This document shows, in pieces, positions 24,901 to 33,483 of a stretch of DNA of 62,517 nucleotides. Source of the DNA: Betaproteobacteria bacterium (lineage in GTDB: Bacteria; Pseudomonadota; Gammaproteobacteria; Burkholderiales; Burkholderiaceae_C); the NCBI GenBank assembly GCA_016868205.1, contig VGHR01000003.1, positions 1-62,517 on the forward strand, given 5' to 3'. The position numbers and the translations under genes were made by a program. Each line of letters starts with the position of its first letter. The first letter of the stretch is position 1. The notes beneath the pieces were generated by a model, which had not been told where the DNA came from, ran no database searches, and saw nothing but the letters and a program-made list of their open reading frames with translations.

Positions 24901-26124
24901 TCAGGGCGATGCGCCCGGGCGGGGCAGCGCCATCAGCGCGGCCAGGCAGGCCAGGCCCAGGCAAACGCACAGCCACAGAGCTTGTGCCCCCCAGGCCTGT
25001 AGCGCCAGGCCAAAACTGAGCGGTGCAAACGCTTGCGCAAACCGCGCCGGCACCATGATCAGGCCCTGCCGAAGTCCGTAGCCAGGGGCACCGAAAAATT
25101 GCACGGGCAGGGTGCCCTTGGCAATCGTCAGGATCCCGTTGCCCGCCCCGTGCAGAACGGTGAACACCGCTGGCGTGCCCAGCAGCAGGAAGGCGGTAGT
25201 GCCGATGGGATGCAGGGCAGCAGCGAGGCGGGCTGACTGCAGGGACGAAATCTGCTGCTGCAAGACAAACTCCAGTAGGCGCCCGCCCACCTGCGCCACG
25301 CCCACCAGAGCGGCAAACGCCAGCGCCAGAGGCGGTGAGAGGCCCTGGGCCTCGAGTAACTGCGGTAGATGGGCCGCCAGAGCGGTGCTGATGAACCAGG
25401 TCAGCGCAAAACTCAGAGCCAGCAGGACGGTGATACGCCTGACAAGCGCCGGCGTGGCCGGTCCTTGCGCGATCTATCCGGGCATGATCGACTCAGCGCC
25501 TTGCATCGGGGGTGCCAGCGGCAGGTCAGGCAGCGGGGCTCGGGGCCGTGCCGGGTTGGTCTGCGCTTCGGGTCTGCGCAGACCCGCGTAGAGTGGTATG
25601 TTGATCAAGAGGTGCACCCCCGCCCAGACCATGCAAGTCTCTCGCCAGCCCAGCGTCGTTAGCAGCCAGGCGGTGACTGGCCAGCAAACGGTACTGGCCA
25701 GGCCCGCGATCAGGGTGATGGCGGTGATCGGCCGGCGTGAGTGCGCACCATAGAGCTGAACCAGGGTGGCAAAGGCCCCCTCGTACAGCCCGGCGCCCAT
25801 CCCCAAGCCCAGCAGCATCCAGCCGGCCGCCAGAGAGATCATGCTGTCGGCTTGCGCCATCAGCATGAGCCCGCAGGTAAAGATCAGGCTGGCGGCCATC
25901 AGAACACCACGCCCGCCCAGGCGGTCGATGGCTGAGCCGGCCACCGGCCCGGTGGCGGCCGAGACAATGAGAGCCCCCGAAAACAAGCCAAAAACAAGTG
26001 TGCTGCTCAGGCCCAGCTCGGCGGCCATGGCCGGGGCGAGCAGGGCGGCTAGATAGAAGGTTGAGCCCCATGCAAGCAACTGGGCCAAGCCCAGCAAAAG
26101 GATGTTACGGGTGGCGTAGGGCAA
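24901..26124 (-). pseudogene. MFS transporter interrupted by one in-frame TAG
   Basis: Reads as one continuous frame of 407 codons broken only by TAG at 25474-25476 (codon 217). Before the stop: MPYATRNILLLGLAQLLAWG, helices 1-6, and MFS loop residues AGSAIDRLGGRGVLM. After it the frame continues at once (IAQGPATPALVRRITVLL) with helices through to LPRPGASP. The stop is in the central cytoplasmic loop and is one C-to-T change from CAG. No frameshift or deletion accompanies it. As written it makes a half transporter. It could be a recent pseudogene, a sequencing error or, less likely, readthrough. Substrate unknown. Confidence 0.8.
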
Positions 26125-26237
26125 GGTCGGGCTCGGAGGGCGGCGGGTTCAAGCTTAGCGGGGCCGCAAGTGGCTCACGCTCTTTGTGCTTCCCGAACCT
26201 CATGGCAAGCCCCTTCCTTGGCAGGCTGCGCGATGGG

Positions 26238-26256
26238 CTGTCATGCAAATGTCGTC
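26238..26256 (+). promoter_or_regulatory. Putative Pho box upstream of the olsB-like operon
   Basis: CTGTCATGCAAATGTCGTC: an exact CTGTCAT half-site, four-base AT-rich spacer and a second half ATGTCGT that is degenerate. The consensus is two CTGTCAT-like repeats 11 bases apart. Located 49 bases upstream of ATG 26305 and 306 bases before the acyltransferase. Confidence 0.55.
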
Positions 26257-26304
26257 AAACCGACATCTTCGTGTCTCAGCCGAATTCGAAACTTTGCGGA
26301 TTCT

Positions 26305-26565
26305 ATGCAGCTTACTCAGGCAGTCATGGTGAGTTCTACAGGCAACCCGTTATCTCTCGACTCAGCGCCCGCGGGCGGCCCGGCCCCGGCCGCTGGAGGC
26401 CTCAGGCAGGTCGCCGCCCGAATGGTCCGTCGCACGGCTGATCATCTCTCCACCAGTCCGGGCGGACTGCGCTTTTCCGCCAACGCCTACGACTGGCTGG
26501 AGTCGCTCGGGTCAGCCCATACGCCGGCTTATCTTCAAACTTCAGAAATTGAAAGGAATGCATGA
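26305..26565 (+). CDS. Small hypothetical protein upstream of olsB-like gene
   Basis: 86 residues beginning MQLTQAVMVSSTGNPLSL; alternative ATG at 26326. A Pro/Gly/Ala stretch is followed by VAARMVRRTADHLSTSPGG and FSANAYDWLESLGSAHTP. No family recognised. Its stop overlaps the ATG of the acyltransferase (ATGA), and a Pho-box-like site lies just upstream, so it may be the first gene of a phosphate-regulated operon. It has no convincing ribosome binding site, and it may be a non-coding leader. Confidence 0.4.
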   Translation: MQLTQAVMVSSTGNPLSLDSAPAGGPAPAAGGLRQVAARMVRRTADHLSTSPGGLRFSANAYDWLESLGSAHTPAYLQTSEIERNA

Positions 26566-27416
26566 AGAACATGCTATCAGCGATGCCCTTGCAAGCTCAG
26601 ATTCACTGGCCTTCAGGCCATGTGATGTCGCATGAGCCCTTACCGGTGGCGATACCTACCGAGTCCCGGCTGCGTGTGTCCTGGGCTCGGCACCAGGATG
26701 AGATCAGGCGTGCGCAGCAATTGCGCTACCAGGTCTTCGCGGGAGAGATGGGCGCACGCCTCAACGGACCCCTGGACGGCCACGATATCGACCTGTTCGA
26801 TGATTATTGCGAGCATCTGCTCGTGACCGATATGGACTCGGCCCAAGTGGTGGGCACTTACCGGGTTCTGACGCCGGTACAGGCGGCCCGGGTGGGCAGT
26901 TTCTACACCGACCTTGAATTCGACCTCACCCGCCTTCGGCAATGGCGTTCGCGCATGGTCGAGCTCGGCCGCAGCTGTGTGCACCCCGACTACCGCCAGG
27001 GCAGCGTGATCCTGGCCCTTTGGGGCGCTCTGGCGCAATTCATGGCGCGCAACAAACTCGATCTGATGATCGGCTGCGCCAGCATACCCCTGCAGGCTGG
27101 GGGCCATGCAGCGGCCAGCATCTGGCGACAACTCAGGCAGACCCATCTGGCCCCGCTGGATTTTCAGGTGCTGCCGCGCCTGGCCTTGCCCCTGAGGCAA
27201 TTCGATGACTGCCTGGAGGTCCAGCCGCCGGCCTTGATCAAAGGTTACCTGCGCCTGGGGGCCAAGGTGTTAGGCCCGCCGGCTTGGGACCCGGATTTCA
27301 ATGTGGCCGATCTGCCGCTCATGGTTCGTATCGAGGATCTGCCTTTCCGATACCGACGGCACTTTGCCCAGGCTTCTGCTGGGGTTTGTCACGAAGTCGT
27401 CATATCGGAGAGCTAG
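26562..27416 (+). CDS. olsB: GNAT-family acyltransferase, OlsB-like (ornithine N-acyltransferase)
   Basis: 284 residues. The region EIRRAQQLRYQVFAGEMGA, DLFDDYCEHLLVTD, VGTYRVLTP, MVELGRSCVHPDYRQGSVI and LALWGALAQFMARNKLDLMIG matches the hemolysin/OlsB acyltransferase family, which moves a 3-hydroxyacyl group from ACP to ornithine to give lyso-ornithine lipid. Ornithine lipid replaces phospholipid under phosphate limitation, which fits the Pho-box-like site upstream and the phosphate genes downstream. olsA is not in the window. AAAGGA precedes the ATG. Family is secure; precise substrate is inferred. Confidence 0.82.
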   Translation: MKNMLSAMPLQAQIHWPSGHVMSHEPLPVAIPTESRLRVSWARHQDEIRRAQQLRYQVFAGEMGARLNGPLDGHDIDLFDDYCEHLLVTDMDSAQVVGTYRVLTPVQAARVGSFYTDLEFDLTRLRQWRSRMVELGRSCVHPDYRQGSVILALWGALAQFMARNKLDLMIGCASIPLQAGGHAAASIWRQLRQTHLAPLDFQVLPRLALPLRQFDDCLEVQPPALIKGYLRLGAKVLGPPAWDPDFNVADLPLMVRIEDLPFRYRRHFAQASAGVCHEVVISES

Positions 27417-27453
27417 CCTAACGCCAAGTTTTGAATTGCGAAGGTTTCCCATC

Positions 27454-29568
27454 ATGACCGCAGCCAAGAAATTCGCCCGGGCGTCGAGGTCGGCGGACAT
27501 GGCTGCGGAGAAACCCGCCGCCCTGATTCCTTTGCTGGATCGGGATCGCAGCATTTTGGCCTTCAACGAGCGCGTCCTGGCCATGGCTTCCCGCGAGGAT
27601 GTGCCCTTACTCGAGCGGCTGCGCTATTTGTGCATCGTCTCGTCCAACCTGGATGAGTTTTTTGAGGTGCGCATGGCGCCCCATGTCAGTGCCATGCGCT
27701 CGGGGGCCGCCGGATTGGCCACCTTCGAAGCCATTTCAGCGGCTGCGCATGCTTTGGTGGACAGCCAGTACGCCGCTTACAACGACATTCTGGCCCGACA
27801 GTTTCGGCGCCAGGGCGTCGAAATCGTCTCGCACGGTGATCGCAATGCTGAGCAGCGCGACTGGGTAGAAGCCTACTTCCGCAAAGAGGTCCGCCTGCTG
27901 CTGCTGCCGGTCAGCCTTGATCCCTCGCACCCTTTTCCGATGGTGGCCAGCAAGTCGCTCAACTTCATTGTGCGGCTGGGCGACAAAGACGCCTTCGGGC
28001 GCCATAACGAGGTGGCGATCGTCAAGGTTCCCCGCGTGCTGCCCCGTATTTCGGCCCTGCCCGAGCGTCTGTGCAGCAAGAAGAAATTGTTTGTCTCGCT
28101 CTCCAGTGTCATCAGGGCCCATCTGCATGAACTTTTCCCCGGCCGTGAGGTGCACGAGTTTTCCCAATTCCGGGTGACGCGCAACTCCGAGCTGCAGGTG
28201 CAGGAAGAAGATGTGAGCGACCTTCGCATGGCGCTGCGGGCGGGGCTGGAGCATCGGCAGTTTGGCGAGGCGGTGCGGCTGGAGGTGTCCTCCGGTTGCT
28301 CGAAGTTCCTCTCGGATTTTCTGGTGCAGCAATTCGAGCTGCCGCAAGCGTGTCTTTACCGGGTCAACGGACCGGTCAATCTCAATCGCCTGACCCAGCT
28401 CATCGACCTGGCTGCCGAGCCCCGCTGGCTCTGGCCGACCTATCAGGCCAGTTACCCCAAGGCGCTGGTTGCCGGTGGCAGTGTGTTCGATCGGCTTGAG
28501 CAGGGCGATATCTGTATCCACCAGCCGTTCGAAAGCTTTGATGGCGTTCTGGATTTCCTGCGTCAGGCGGTTGCGGATCCGCAGGTTTTGGCCATTCGGC
28601 AAACGGTGTACCGGACGGGTGCGGATTCGGAGATCATGGCCTTGCTGCGCGAGGCAGTGCGGCGCGGCAAGGAAGTGATGGTGGTGGTCGAACTCAAGGC
28701 GCGCTTTGATGAGGAGGCCAATATCAATTGGGCCGAGATGCTCGAGTCCATTGGCGCCCAGGTGGTTTATGGCGTACTCGGCCTGAAGACCCATGCCAAG
28801 ATGCTGCTGGTGGCGCGCCGCGAGGGCCGATCCATCAAGCGCTATGTGCACCTGTCCACCGGCAATTACAACCCGTGAACTGCCCGGCTCTACACCGATG
28901 TGAGCTATCTGTCGGCCGACCCGGCCATCACCCAGGATGTGGAGTATGTGTTCTACCACCTGGCCAGTCAGAGCCGCATGCCCGCGCTGCGCAGTCTGCT
29001 GGTGGCCCCGCATGGCTTGCATCGGACTTTGCTCAGCTGTATTGCTGCCACGGGCGCTGCGGCAGCCGCAGGCAAGCCAGCGCGCATTGTGGCCAAGATG
29101 AATGCGCTGACCGACGAGGGCCTGATCCGAGCCCTGATCGAGGCCGGCCAGCAGGGTGTGCAGATTGACCTGATTGTCCGCGGGGCCTGCATGCTGCCCG
29201 CTCAACTACCCGGGCTGACCGACCACATACGCATCCGATCGATCGTTGGGCGTTTCCTGGAACATTCGCGCGTCTTTTATTTCTCAGACGGTCAGGACGA
29301 CAAGCTCTATCTGTCCAGCGCCGACTGGATGAATCGCAATATGTTCGGCCGCATCGAGCTGGCCTGGCCTGTCACCGATGCGGCCATTCGGCAAAGGCTG
29401 ATGGATGAGTGTCTGGTCGCCTATCTGTATGACAGCCGCGACGCCTGGCAACTGACCCAGGACGGGAGCTATGTCAGGACGGCGCCCGCCGCCGGCCAGC
29501 GCAAGCTCAGCGCCCAATCGGCGTTGATGGCACGCTATACGGCGGTCAAGCGCGTCAGGGACTCTTAG
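27454..29568 (+). pseudogene. ppk: Polyphosphate kinase 1 interrupted by an in-frame TGA
   Basis: One frame of 704 codons with the full PPK1 architecture, broken only by TGA at 28876-28878 (codon 475). Upstream: RDRSILAFNERVLAMA, the N and H domains, and LGLKTHAKMLLVAR with active His447. The stop falls within the conserved segment HLSTGNYNP-stop-TARLYTD, where homologues have a basic residue; CGA to TGA would explain it. Downstream the frame is intact, with second active-site His604 in FLEHSRVFYF and LYLSSADWMNRN. The truncated product would lack His604 and be inactive. Recent loss, sequencing error or readthrough are the options. PPK makes polyphosphate from ATP. Confidence 0.85.
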
Positions 29569-29571
29569 CCC

Positions 29572-30054
29572 ATGGATCTGGTCTTGTGGCGTCATGCCGA
29601 TGCACAGGAGCCGGTACCGAGCTCAGATCCGTCGCAGGCTTATCACCATGATCTGGCCCGAAGCCTGACCGGCCGGGGCCAAAAGCATGCCGCTCGCATG
29701 GCCACTTGGCTGGATCATCAGTTGCCCGACAACACCCGGGTCCTGGTCAGCCCCGCCTTGCGTTGTGAGCAGACCGCCTTGAATCTGGGCCGCAAGTTCA
29801 AGCTCTGTGAGTCTCTTGCTCCCGAGCGCAGCGCAGAGGATCTGCTGGAACTGGCCCAATGGCCGGTCGCTAAGACTACCGTCCTGGTGGTGGGCCATCA
29901 GCCCACCTTGGGCCGGGTGGCAGCCCGCTTACTGGGTTTGCCACAAGCCGAGCTGTCGGTGCGCAAAGGCGCCGTCTGGTGGCTGCGCTCGCGCGAGCGC
30001 GAAGGGCTGGAGCAAACGGTTCTGCTGGCTGTGCAGTCGCCCGACCTTCTGTAG
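29572..30054 (+). CDS. sixA: Phosphohistidine phosphatase SixA
   Basis: 160 residues of the histidine phosphatase family. MDLVLWRHADAQE has the catalytic RH motif, followed by LTGRGQKHAARMATWL, RVLVSPALRCEQTAL and VLVVGHQPTLGRVAARLLG with the second catalytic histidine. SixA in E. coli removes phosphate from histidines of phosphorelay or nitrogen-PTS proteins. It starts three bases after the ppk stop, so it shares a transcript with ppk. Confidence 0.9.
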   Translation: MDLVLWRHADAQEPVPSSDPSQAYHHDLARSLTGRGQKHAARMATWLDHQLPDNTRVLVSPALRCEQTALNLGRKFKLCESLAPERSAEDLLELAQWPVAKTTVLVVGHQPTLGRVAARLLGLPQAELSVRKGAVWWLRSREREGLEQTVLLAVQSPDLL

Positions 30055-30062
30055 CGGCGATC

Positions 30063-30500
30063 TCAGGCTTTGGGTCGTCCGGTCTTGATGGCCGGCACGC
30101 TGCTCAGGGCCAGCGCGAAGGCACTGTCCGACAATCCCGCCAACACCATCAGGCCGGCGCGCAGCAGTTCGCTTTTCTTGGGCGATCGGCCTTGGGCGGC
30201 TGCGCGGCGCTTGAGCGCATCAATCGCCTCGTATTCGCTCTTGGGAATGGTAAAGCTGTCCCTGATCAGTTTGGGCTTCTTGGGTTTGCTGGCCTGGCTT
30301 GCCTGGGTCGCTTTGGAACGGGGAGGTTTGACTGCAGTGGCAGGCGTTGCCCAAGGAGATTTGGGTTTTTGTCCGCCCGGTGCAACCTTGACAGGAGAAG
30401 GTGCTTTGCGAACCTGAGTGGCCGGCTGGGTGCTTTTGCGGGCAGTGGAGGAACTGGCGCTGGCCTTACGGGCCGGGGTTTTCCGGGTGGCGGTGGGCAT
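30063..30500 (-). CDS. Putative DNA-binding protein with histone H1-like basic tail
   Basis: 145 residues. The N-terminal half (1-80) is made almost only of Ala, Lys, Pro, Ser and Thr (for example TRKTPARKASASSSTARK), like bacterial H1-type tails. The C-terminal half has RDSFTIPKSEYEAIDALKRR, AQGRSPKKSELLRAGL and MVLAGLSD, a pattern reminiscent of a ribbon-helix-helix domain: a short strand then two helices. A good AAAGGAG precedes the ATG. A perfect palindrome lies 22 bases upstream of the start and could be its own operator. Function unknown; DNA binding is inferred from composition. Convergent with sixA. Confidence 0.75.
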   Translation of the reverse strand: MPTATRKTPARKASASSSTARKSTQPATQVRKAPSPVKVAPGGQKPKSPWATPATAVKPPRSKATQASQASKPKKPKLIRDSFTIPKSEYEAIDALKRRAAAQGRSPKKSELLRAGLMVLAGLSDSAFALALSSVPAIKTGRPKA

Positions 30501-30521
30501 TGGAACAGTCTCCTTTAAAAC

Positions 30522-30540
30522 GGTATAAATAGTTTATACC
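30522..30540. promoter_or_regulatory. Perfect palindrome overlapping a likely promoter
   Basis: GGTATAAATAGTTTATACC has perfect eight-base arms around TAG. It contains TATAAA/TATAAT-like hexamers, so it probably overlaps the -10 region of the basic DNA-binding protein gene at 30063-30500. It is by far the most AT-rich spot nearby, between that gene and ppx. Confidence 0.6.
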
Positions 30541-30586
30541 CTTTTTGTAGCCCTTGTCGTCGGCCGGACAGGACTCCCCTGTGCAT

Positions 30587-32068
30587 TTACCGATGGCCCA
30601 GTTGCACCGGCCAGGGGGTTTTCTCCCAGGCCTGTGCTTCTTCGGCAATCAGGTGCATGGATTGGGGAAAACGAGCGCTCCAGTCGGGATGCACCTCCAG
30701 TCGCACCTTCGGGCCTTCGGTGCGCAACCTCAAGCCGGACAGATCCGGGTCGCGGTGGGCATGGCAAACAATCACGGCCAGGCGCAGGGCCAGCAGTTGG
30801 CGCATGAAGATCAGATCCTCAAACCAGGGCTCCATCTTGCGCAATTTGCCGCGGTGGCCCAGCACCAGCTGACTGAGCCGGTGCAGTTCGTCCAGCGCAA
30901 AGCCGGGCGCATCGGCATGATCGAGGATATAGGCCCCATGCTTGTGATACTCCTGGTGCGAGACATGGCTGCCAATTTCATGCAGTTGCGATGCCCAGTC
31001 AAGCTTGCGACAAAGTCGGGGTAGGTCGATCGCGTCGAGCATTTGGGTGAGAAGGGCCTGCGCAGTCAGGCTCACCCTCTGCGCTTGCTGGGCATCGACT
31101 CGAAACTTGCGGACCAGGTGCTCGACCGTGCGGCTGCGCAGGTCGGTTTTGAGGTCCTGCCGGTCCAGCAGGTCGTAGAGCACCCCGTGCCGGAGTGCGC
31201 CGTCGGCCGGTTGCATCTGCGAGAGATCCAGCAGGTCGAAAATTGCCCGCAGCACCGCCAGTCCGCCGGCAATGACCGCGCGACGGTCCTCCTTGAGGCC
31301 CTCCAGCCGCAGCCGGTCCACATGGCCGGCCTTGAGCAACTTGTCCAGTAACCAGTCGAGCGCGGCTCGACTGATCATGCCGTCGTCCCAGCCGCAGGCC
31401 AGCAAGGCATCGGCCACTGCATTGACCGTACCGGACGAGCCATAGGCCTTGTCCCACTGTGGGCGGGCAAATTGGGGCAGGGCTTCCTCAAGGACGGCTT
31501 TGGCCGCCACCTCGGCGCGCGCAAAGGCCCGGCTGCTGAGCGTCCCGTCGCCGAAATACTGCAGCGACCAGGTCACGCTGCCCACCCTCCAGGACTGCAT
31601 GTGTTGGGCTTGCAGACGCTGGCCCAGGATCATCTCGGTGGATCGGCCGCCAATATCGACCACCAAACGCCGCTCGTCGCTGTCGGGCAGCAGATGGGCA
31701 ACGCCCATGTAAATCAGACGGGCTTCTTCACGCCCCGGGATGACATCGATCGGGAATCCCAAAATTTCTTGGGCGCGAGCGATGAAGACGGCCCGATTGC
31801 GGGCCTCCCGCAGGGTTTGCGTCGCCACCGCTCGCACCTGACTGCGACCAAAGCCGGCCAGGCGCTCTGCAAAGCGAGCCAGACAGTCCCAGCCGTGCTG
31901 CATCGCCTCGACACTGAGGTGGCGATTTTCATCAAGACCCGCACCCAGACGCACCGTTTCCTTGAGATAGTCCGAGCGCCTGATCAGGCCGTGGTCAAGC
32001 TGACCAATTTCCAGCCGGAAGCTGTTTGATCCCAGGTCTACAGCGGCGAGCCGGGTTCCGTCTTGCAT
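30587..32068 (-). CDS. ppx: Exopolyphosphatase
   Basis: 493 residues of the Ppx/GppA family. LAAVDLGSNSFRLEIGQ is the actin-fold phosphate loop, followed by RAVATQTLREARNRAVFI, VVDIGGRSTEMILGQ and YGSSGTVNAVADALLACG; a C-terminal HD-like helical domain follows (EIGSHVSHQEYHKHGAYIL). Removes terminal phosphate from polyphosphate. The start at 32068 (MQDGTRLAAVDLG) fits homologues; an ATG 19 codons upstream is possible. Divergent from pstS, with three PhoB-type half-sites 86 bases upstream, so it may belong to the Pho regulon. Confidence 0.92.
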   Translation of the reverse strand: MQDGTRLAAVDLGSNSFRLEIGQLDHGLIRRSDYLKETVRLGAGLDENRHLSVEAMQHGWDCLARFAERLAGFGRSQVRAVATQTLREARNRAVFIARAQEILGFPIDVIPGREEARLIYMGVAHLLPDSDERRLVVDIGGRSTEMILGQRLQAQHMQSWRVGSVTWSLQYFGDGTLSSRAFARAEVAAKAVLEEALPQFARPQWDKAYGSSGTVNAVADALLACGWDDGMISRAALDWLLDKLLKAGHVDRLRLEGLKEDRRAVIAGGLAVLRAIFDLLDLSQMQPADGALRHGVLYDLLDRQDLKTDLRSRTVEHLVRKFRVDAQQAQRVSLTAQALLTQMLDAIDLPRLCRKLDWASQLHEIGSHVSHQEYHKHGAYILDHADAPGFALDELHRLSQLVLGHRGKLRKMEPWFEDLIFMRQLLALRLAVIVCHAHRDPDLSGLRLRTEGPKVRLEVHPDWSARFPQSMHLIAEEAQAWEKTPWPVQLGHR

Positions 32069-32153
32069 GGGTGGCGATCTGTTGTCGTGAGCCGGTCTTT
32101 GACGCTTTGGGAGCTCTCTTGTCAAGGCGGCTTTATTTTGCGCCGCGGATCAT

Positions 32154-32182
32154 ATGACAGCCGGATGACGGATCAGTGACAG
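32154..32182 (-). promoter_or_regulatory. Triple Pho half-site array facing ppx
   Basis: On the minus strand three half-sites follow each other at exactly 11-base steps: CTGTCAC, CCGTCAT and CTGTCAT, separated by TGAT and CCGG. Two of the three match the CTGTCAT core in six or seven positions. The orientation points to ppx. Confidence 0.65.
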
Positions 32183-32289
32183 GCGTGCTTGAGGTCCTTG
32201 CTCTGGAGCTCCGCTCAGCGGGGAGGGCCCCTTGAGAGAAATCGAAAGGCAAGCATCAAAAAGCCCCACAGCGGCATACCCGGCTTTGT

Positions 32290-32307
32290 CTGTCACAAGA
32301 CTGTCAT
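32290..32307 (+). promoter_or_regulatory. Pho box of pstS
   Basis: CTGTCACAAGACTGTCAT: two CTGTCA(C/T) repeats with a four-base spacer, a near-perfect PhoB-binding site, 53 bases upstream of the pstS ATG. It would replace the -35 region of the pst promoter and be activated by phosphorylated PhoB under phosphate starvation. Confidence 0.85.
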
Positions 32308-32360
32308 ATCTACCTTTTAAGCTCTCCTTATCCATTTTTTCACCCACTCGAGGATTTTCC

Positions 32361-33395
32361 ATGAGCTCCAAACGTCATTTTCTCCAGTCTGGTCTGTTGG
32401 CCGCCCTGCTGGCCGCGGCGCCCCTGTCGGTTTGGGCGGCCGATATCACGGGTGCCGGCGCCACCTTTCCCTTCCCCATTTATGCCAAGTGGGCCGAGGC
32501 CTACAAGAAGACGACCGGTATTGGCCTGAACTACCAGTCCATCGGTTCCTCGGGCGGGATTCGCCAGATCCGGGCCAAGACGGTCGCCTTTGGGGCCACT
32601 GATGCGCCTCTGTCCGGGGCCGATCTTGACAAGGATGGCATGGTGCAGTTCCCGGCCATCATTGGCGGCACGGTCCCGGTGTTCAACCTGGAAGGCTTTG
32701 CCAACGGCGAGCTGCGGGTGACCGGGCCGGTGCTGGCCGAGATGTTCATGGGCAAGATCGCCCGCTGGAACGACCCCAAGCTGGCTGCCCTCAATCCGGG
32801 CAAGAAACTGCCCGACACCGCCATCACCGTGGTGCACCGCGCCGATGGCTCGGGGACGACCTTCAACTGGACCGACTACCTCTCTGAAGTGAGCAAGGAC
32901 TGGGCGGACACGGTGGGTAAGGGCGCGGCGGTCAAATGGCCAGCGCCAACCTCCGTCGGCGGCAAGGGCAATGAGGGGGTGGCGGCCAATGTCAGCCGCA
33001 CCCGTGGCGCCCTGGGCTATGTGGAATACGCCTATGCCAAGCGCAACAAGATTCCGGTCATGGCCCTGCAGAATCGCGACGGCCAGTACATCATGCCCGA
33101 TGACGACACCTTCGCCGCGGCCGCTGCCGGTGCCGACTGGTTTAGCGTGCCTGGCATGGGTTTGTCCATCGTCAACCAGCGCGGTGCCAAGTCCTATCCC
33201 GTGGTCACCGCCTCTTTCATCCTGATGTACAAGCAACCGACGGACAAGCAAGCCGCGGGTGAAGTGCTCAAGTTTTTTGACTGGGCCTTCAAGAACGGCA
33301 AGGGCATGGCTGCCGAGCTGGACTATGTGCCGCTGCCCGATGCGCTGACCGATCAGATCCGCAAGCGCGTCTGGTCGCAGATCAACCTGAAGTAA
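32361..33395 (+). CDS. pstS: Phosphate ABC transporter substrate-binding protein PstS
   Basis: 344 residues. A signal peptide (SKRHFLQSGLLAALLAAAP then VWA) precedes ITGAGATFPFPIYAKWAEAY, QSIGSSGGIRQI and FGATDAPLSG, and the phosphate-binding loop HRADGSGTTFNWTDYL. It binds inorganic phosphate in the periplasm and delivers it to PstCAB. ATG 32361 gives the signal peptide; the open frame extends upstream through the promoter and is ignored. An 88-base gap with a GC hairpin (33428-33441) separates it from pstC. Confidence 0.96.
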   Translation: MSSKRHFLQSGLLAALLAAAPLSVWAADITGAGATFPFPIYAKWAEAYKKTTGIGLNYQSIGSSGGIRQIRAKTVAFGATDAPLSGADLDKDGMVQFPAIIGGTVPVFNLEGFANGELRVTGPVLAEMFMGKIARWNDPKLAALNPGKKLPDTAITVVHRADGSGTTFNWTDYLSEVSKDWADTVGKGAAVKWPAPTSVGGKGNEGVAANVSRTRGALGYVEYAYAKRNKIPVMALQNRDGQYIMPDDDTFAAAAAGADWFSVPGMGLSIVNQRGAKSYPVVTASFILMYKQPTDKQAAGEVLKFFDWAFKNGKGMAAELDYVPLPDALTDQIRKRVWSQINLK

Positions 33396-33427
33396 GCCGT
33401 ACCTAGTCTCCCCCTCCTCTTTCGTGG

Positions 33428-33441
33428 GGCGGGAGCCCGCC
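33428..33441 (+). other. GC hairpin between pstS and pstC
   Basis: GGCGGGAGCCCGCC can form a six-base GC stem with a minimal loop (or five with a four-base loop). No T run follows, so it is not a standard terminator. It could stabilise the upstream pstS message and help keep PstS in excess over the membrane components. Confidence 0.35.
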
Positions 33442-33483
33442 GCGCCGGTCGGCCGGTATTGGTTACGATGAGAGGGTCTTAGC

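Noticed and set aside
25474..25476. TAG as pyrrolysine or a regulated split between two transporter genes
   Set aside because: Pyrrolysine machinery is rare in this group, and the second half has no start codon with a ribosome binding site directly after the stop; a simple nonsense change is more economical.
28876..28878. TGA in ppk as selenocysteine or a reassigned codon
   Set aside because: Homologues have a basic residue here, no stem-loop of the selenocysteine type is evident right after it, and many genes in the window end in TGA, so the standard code applies.
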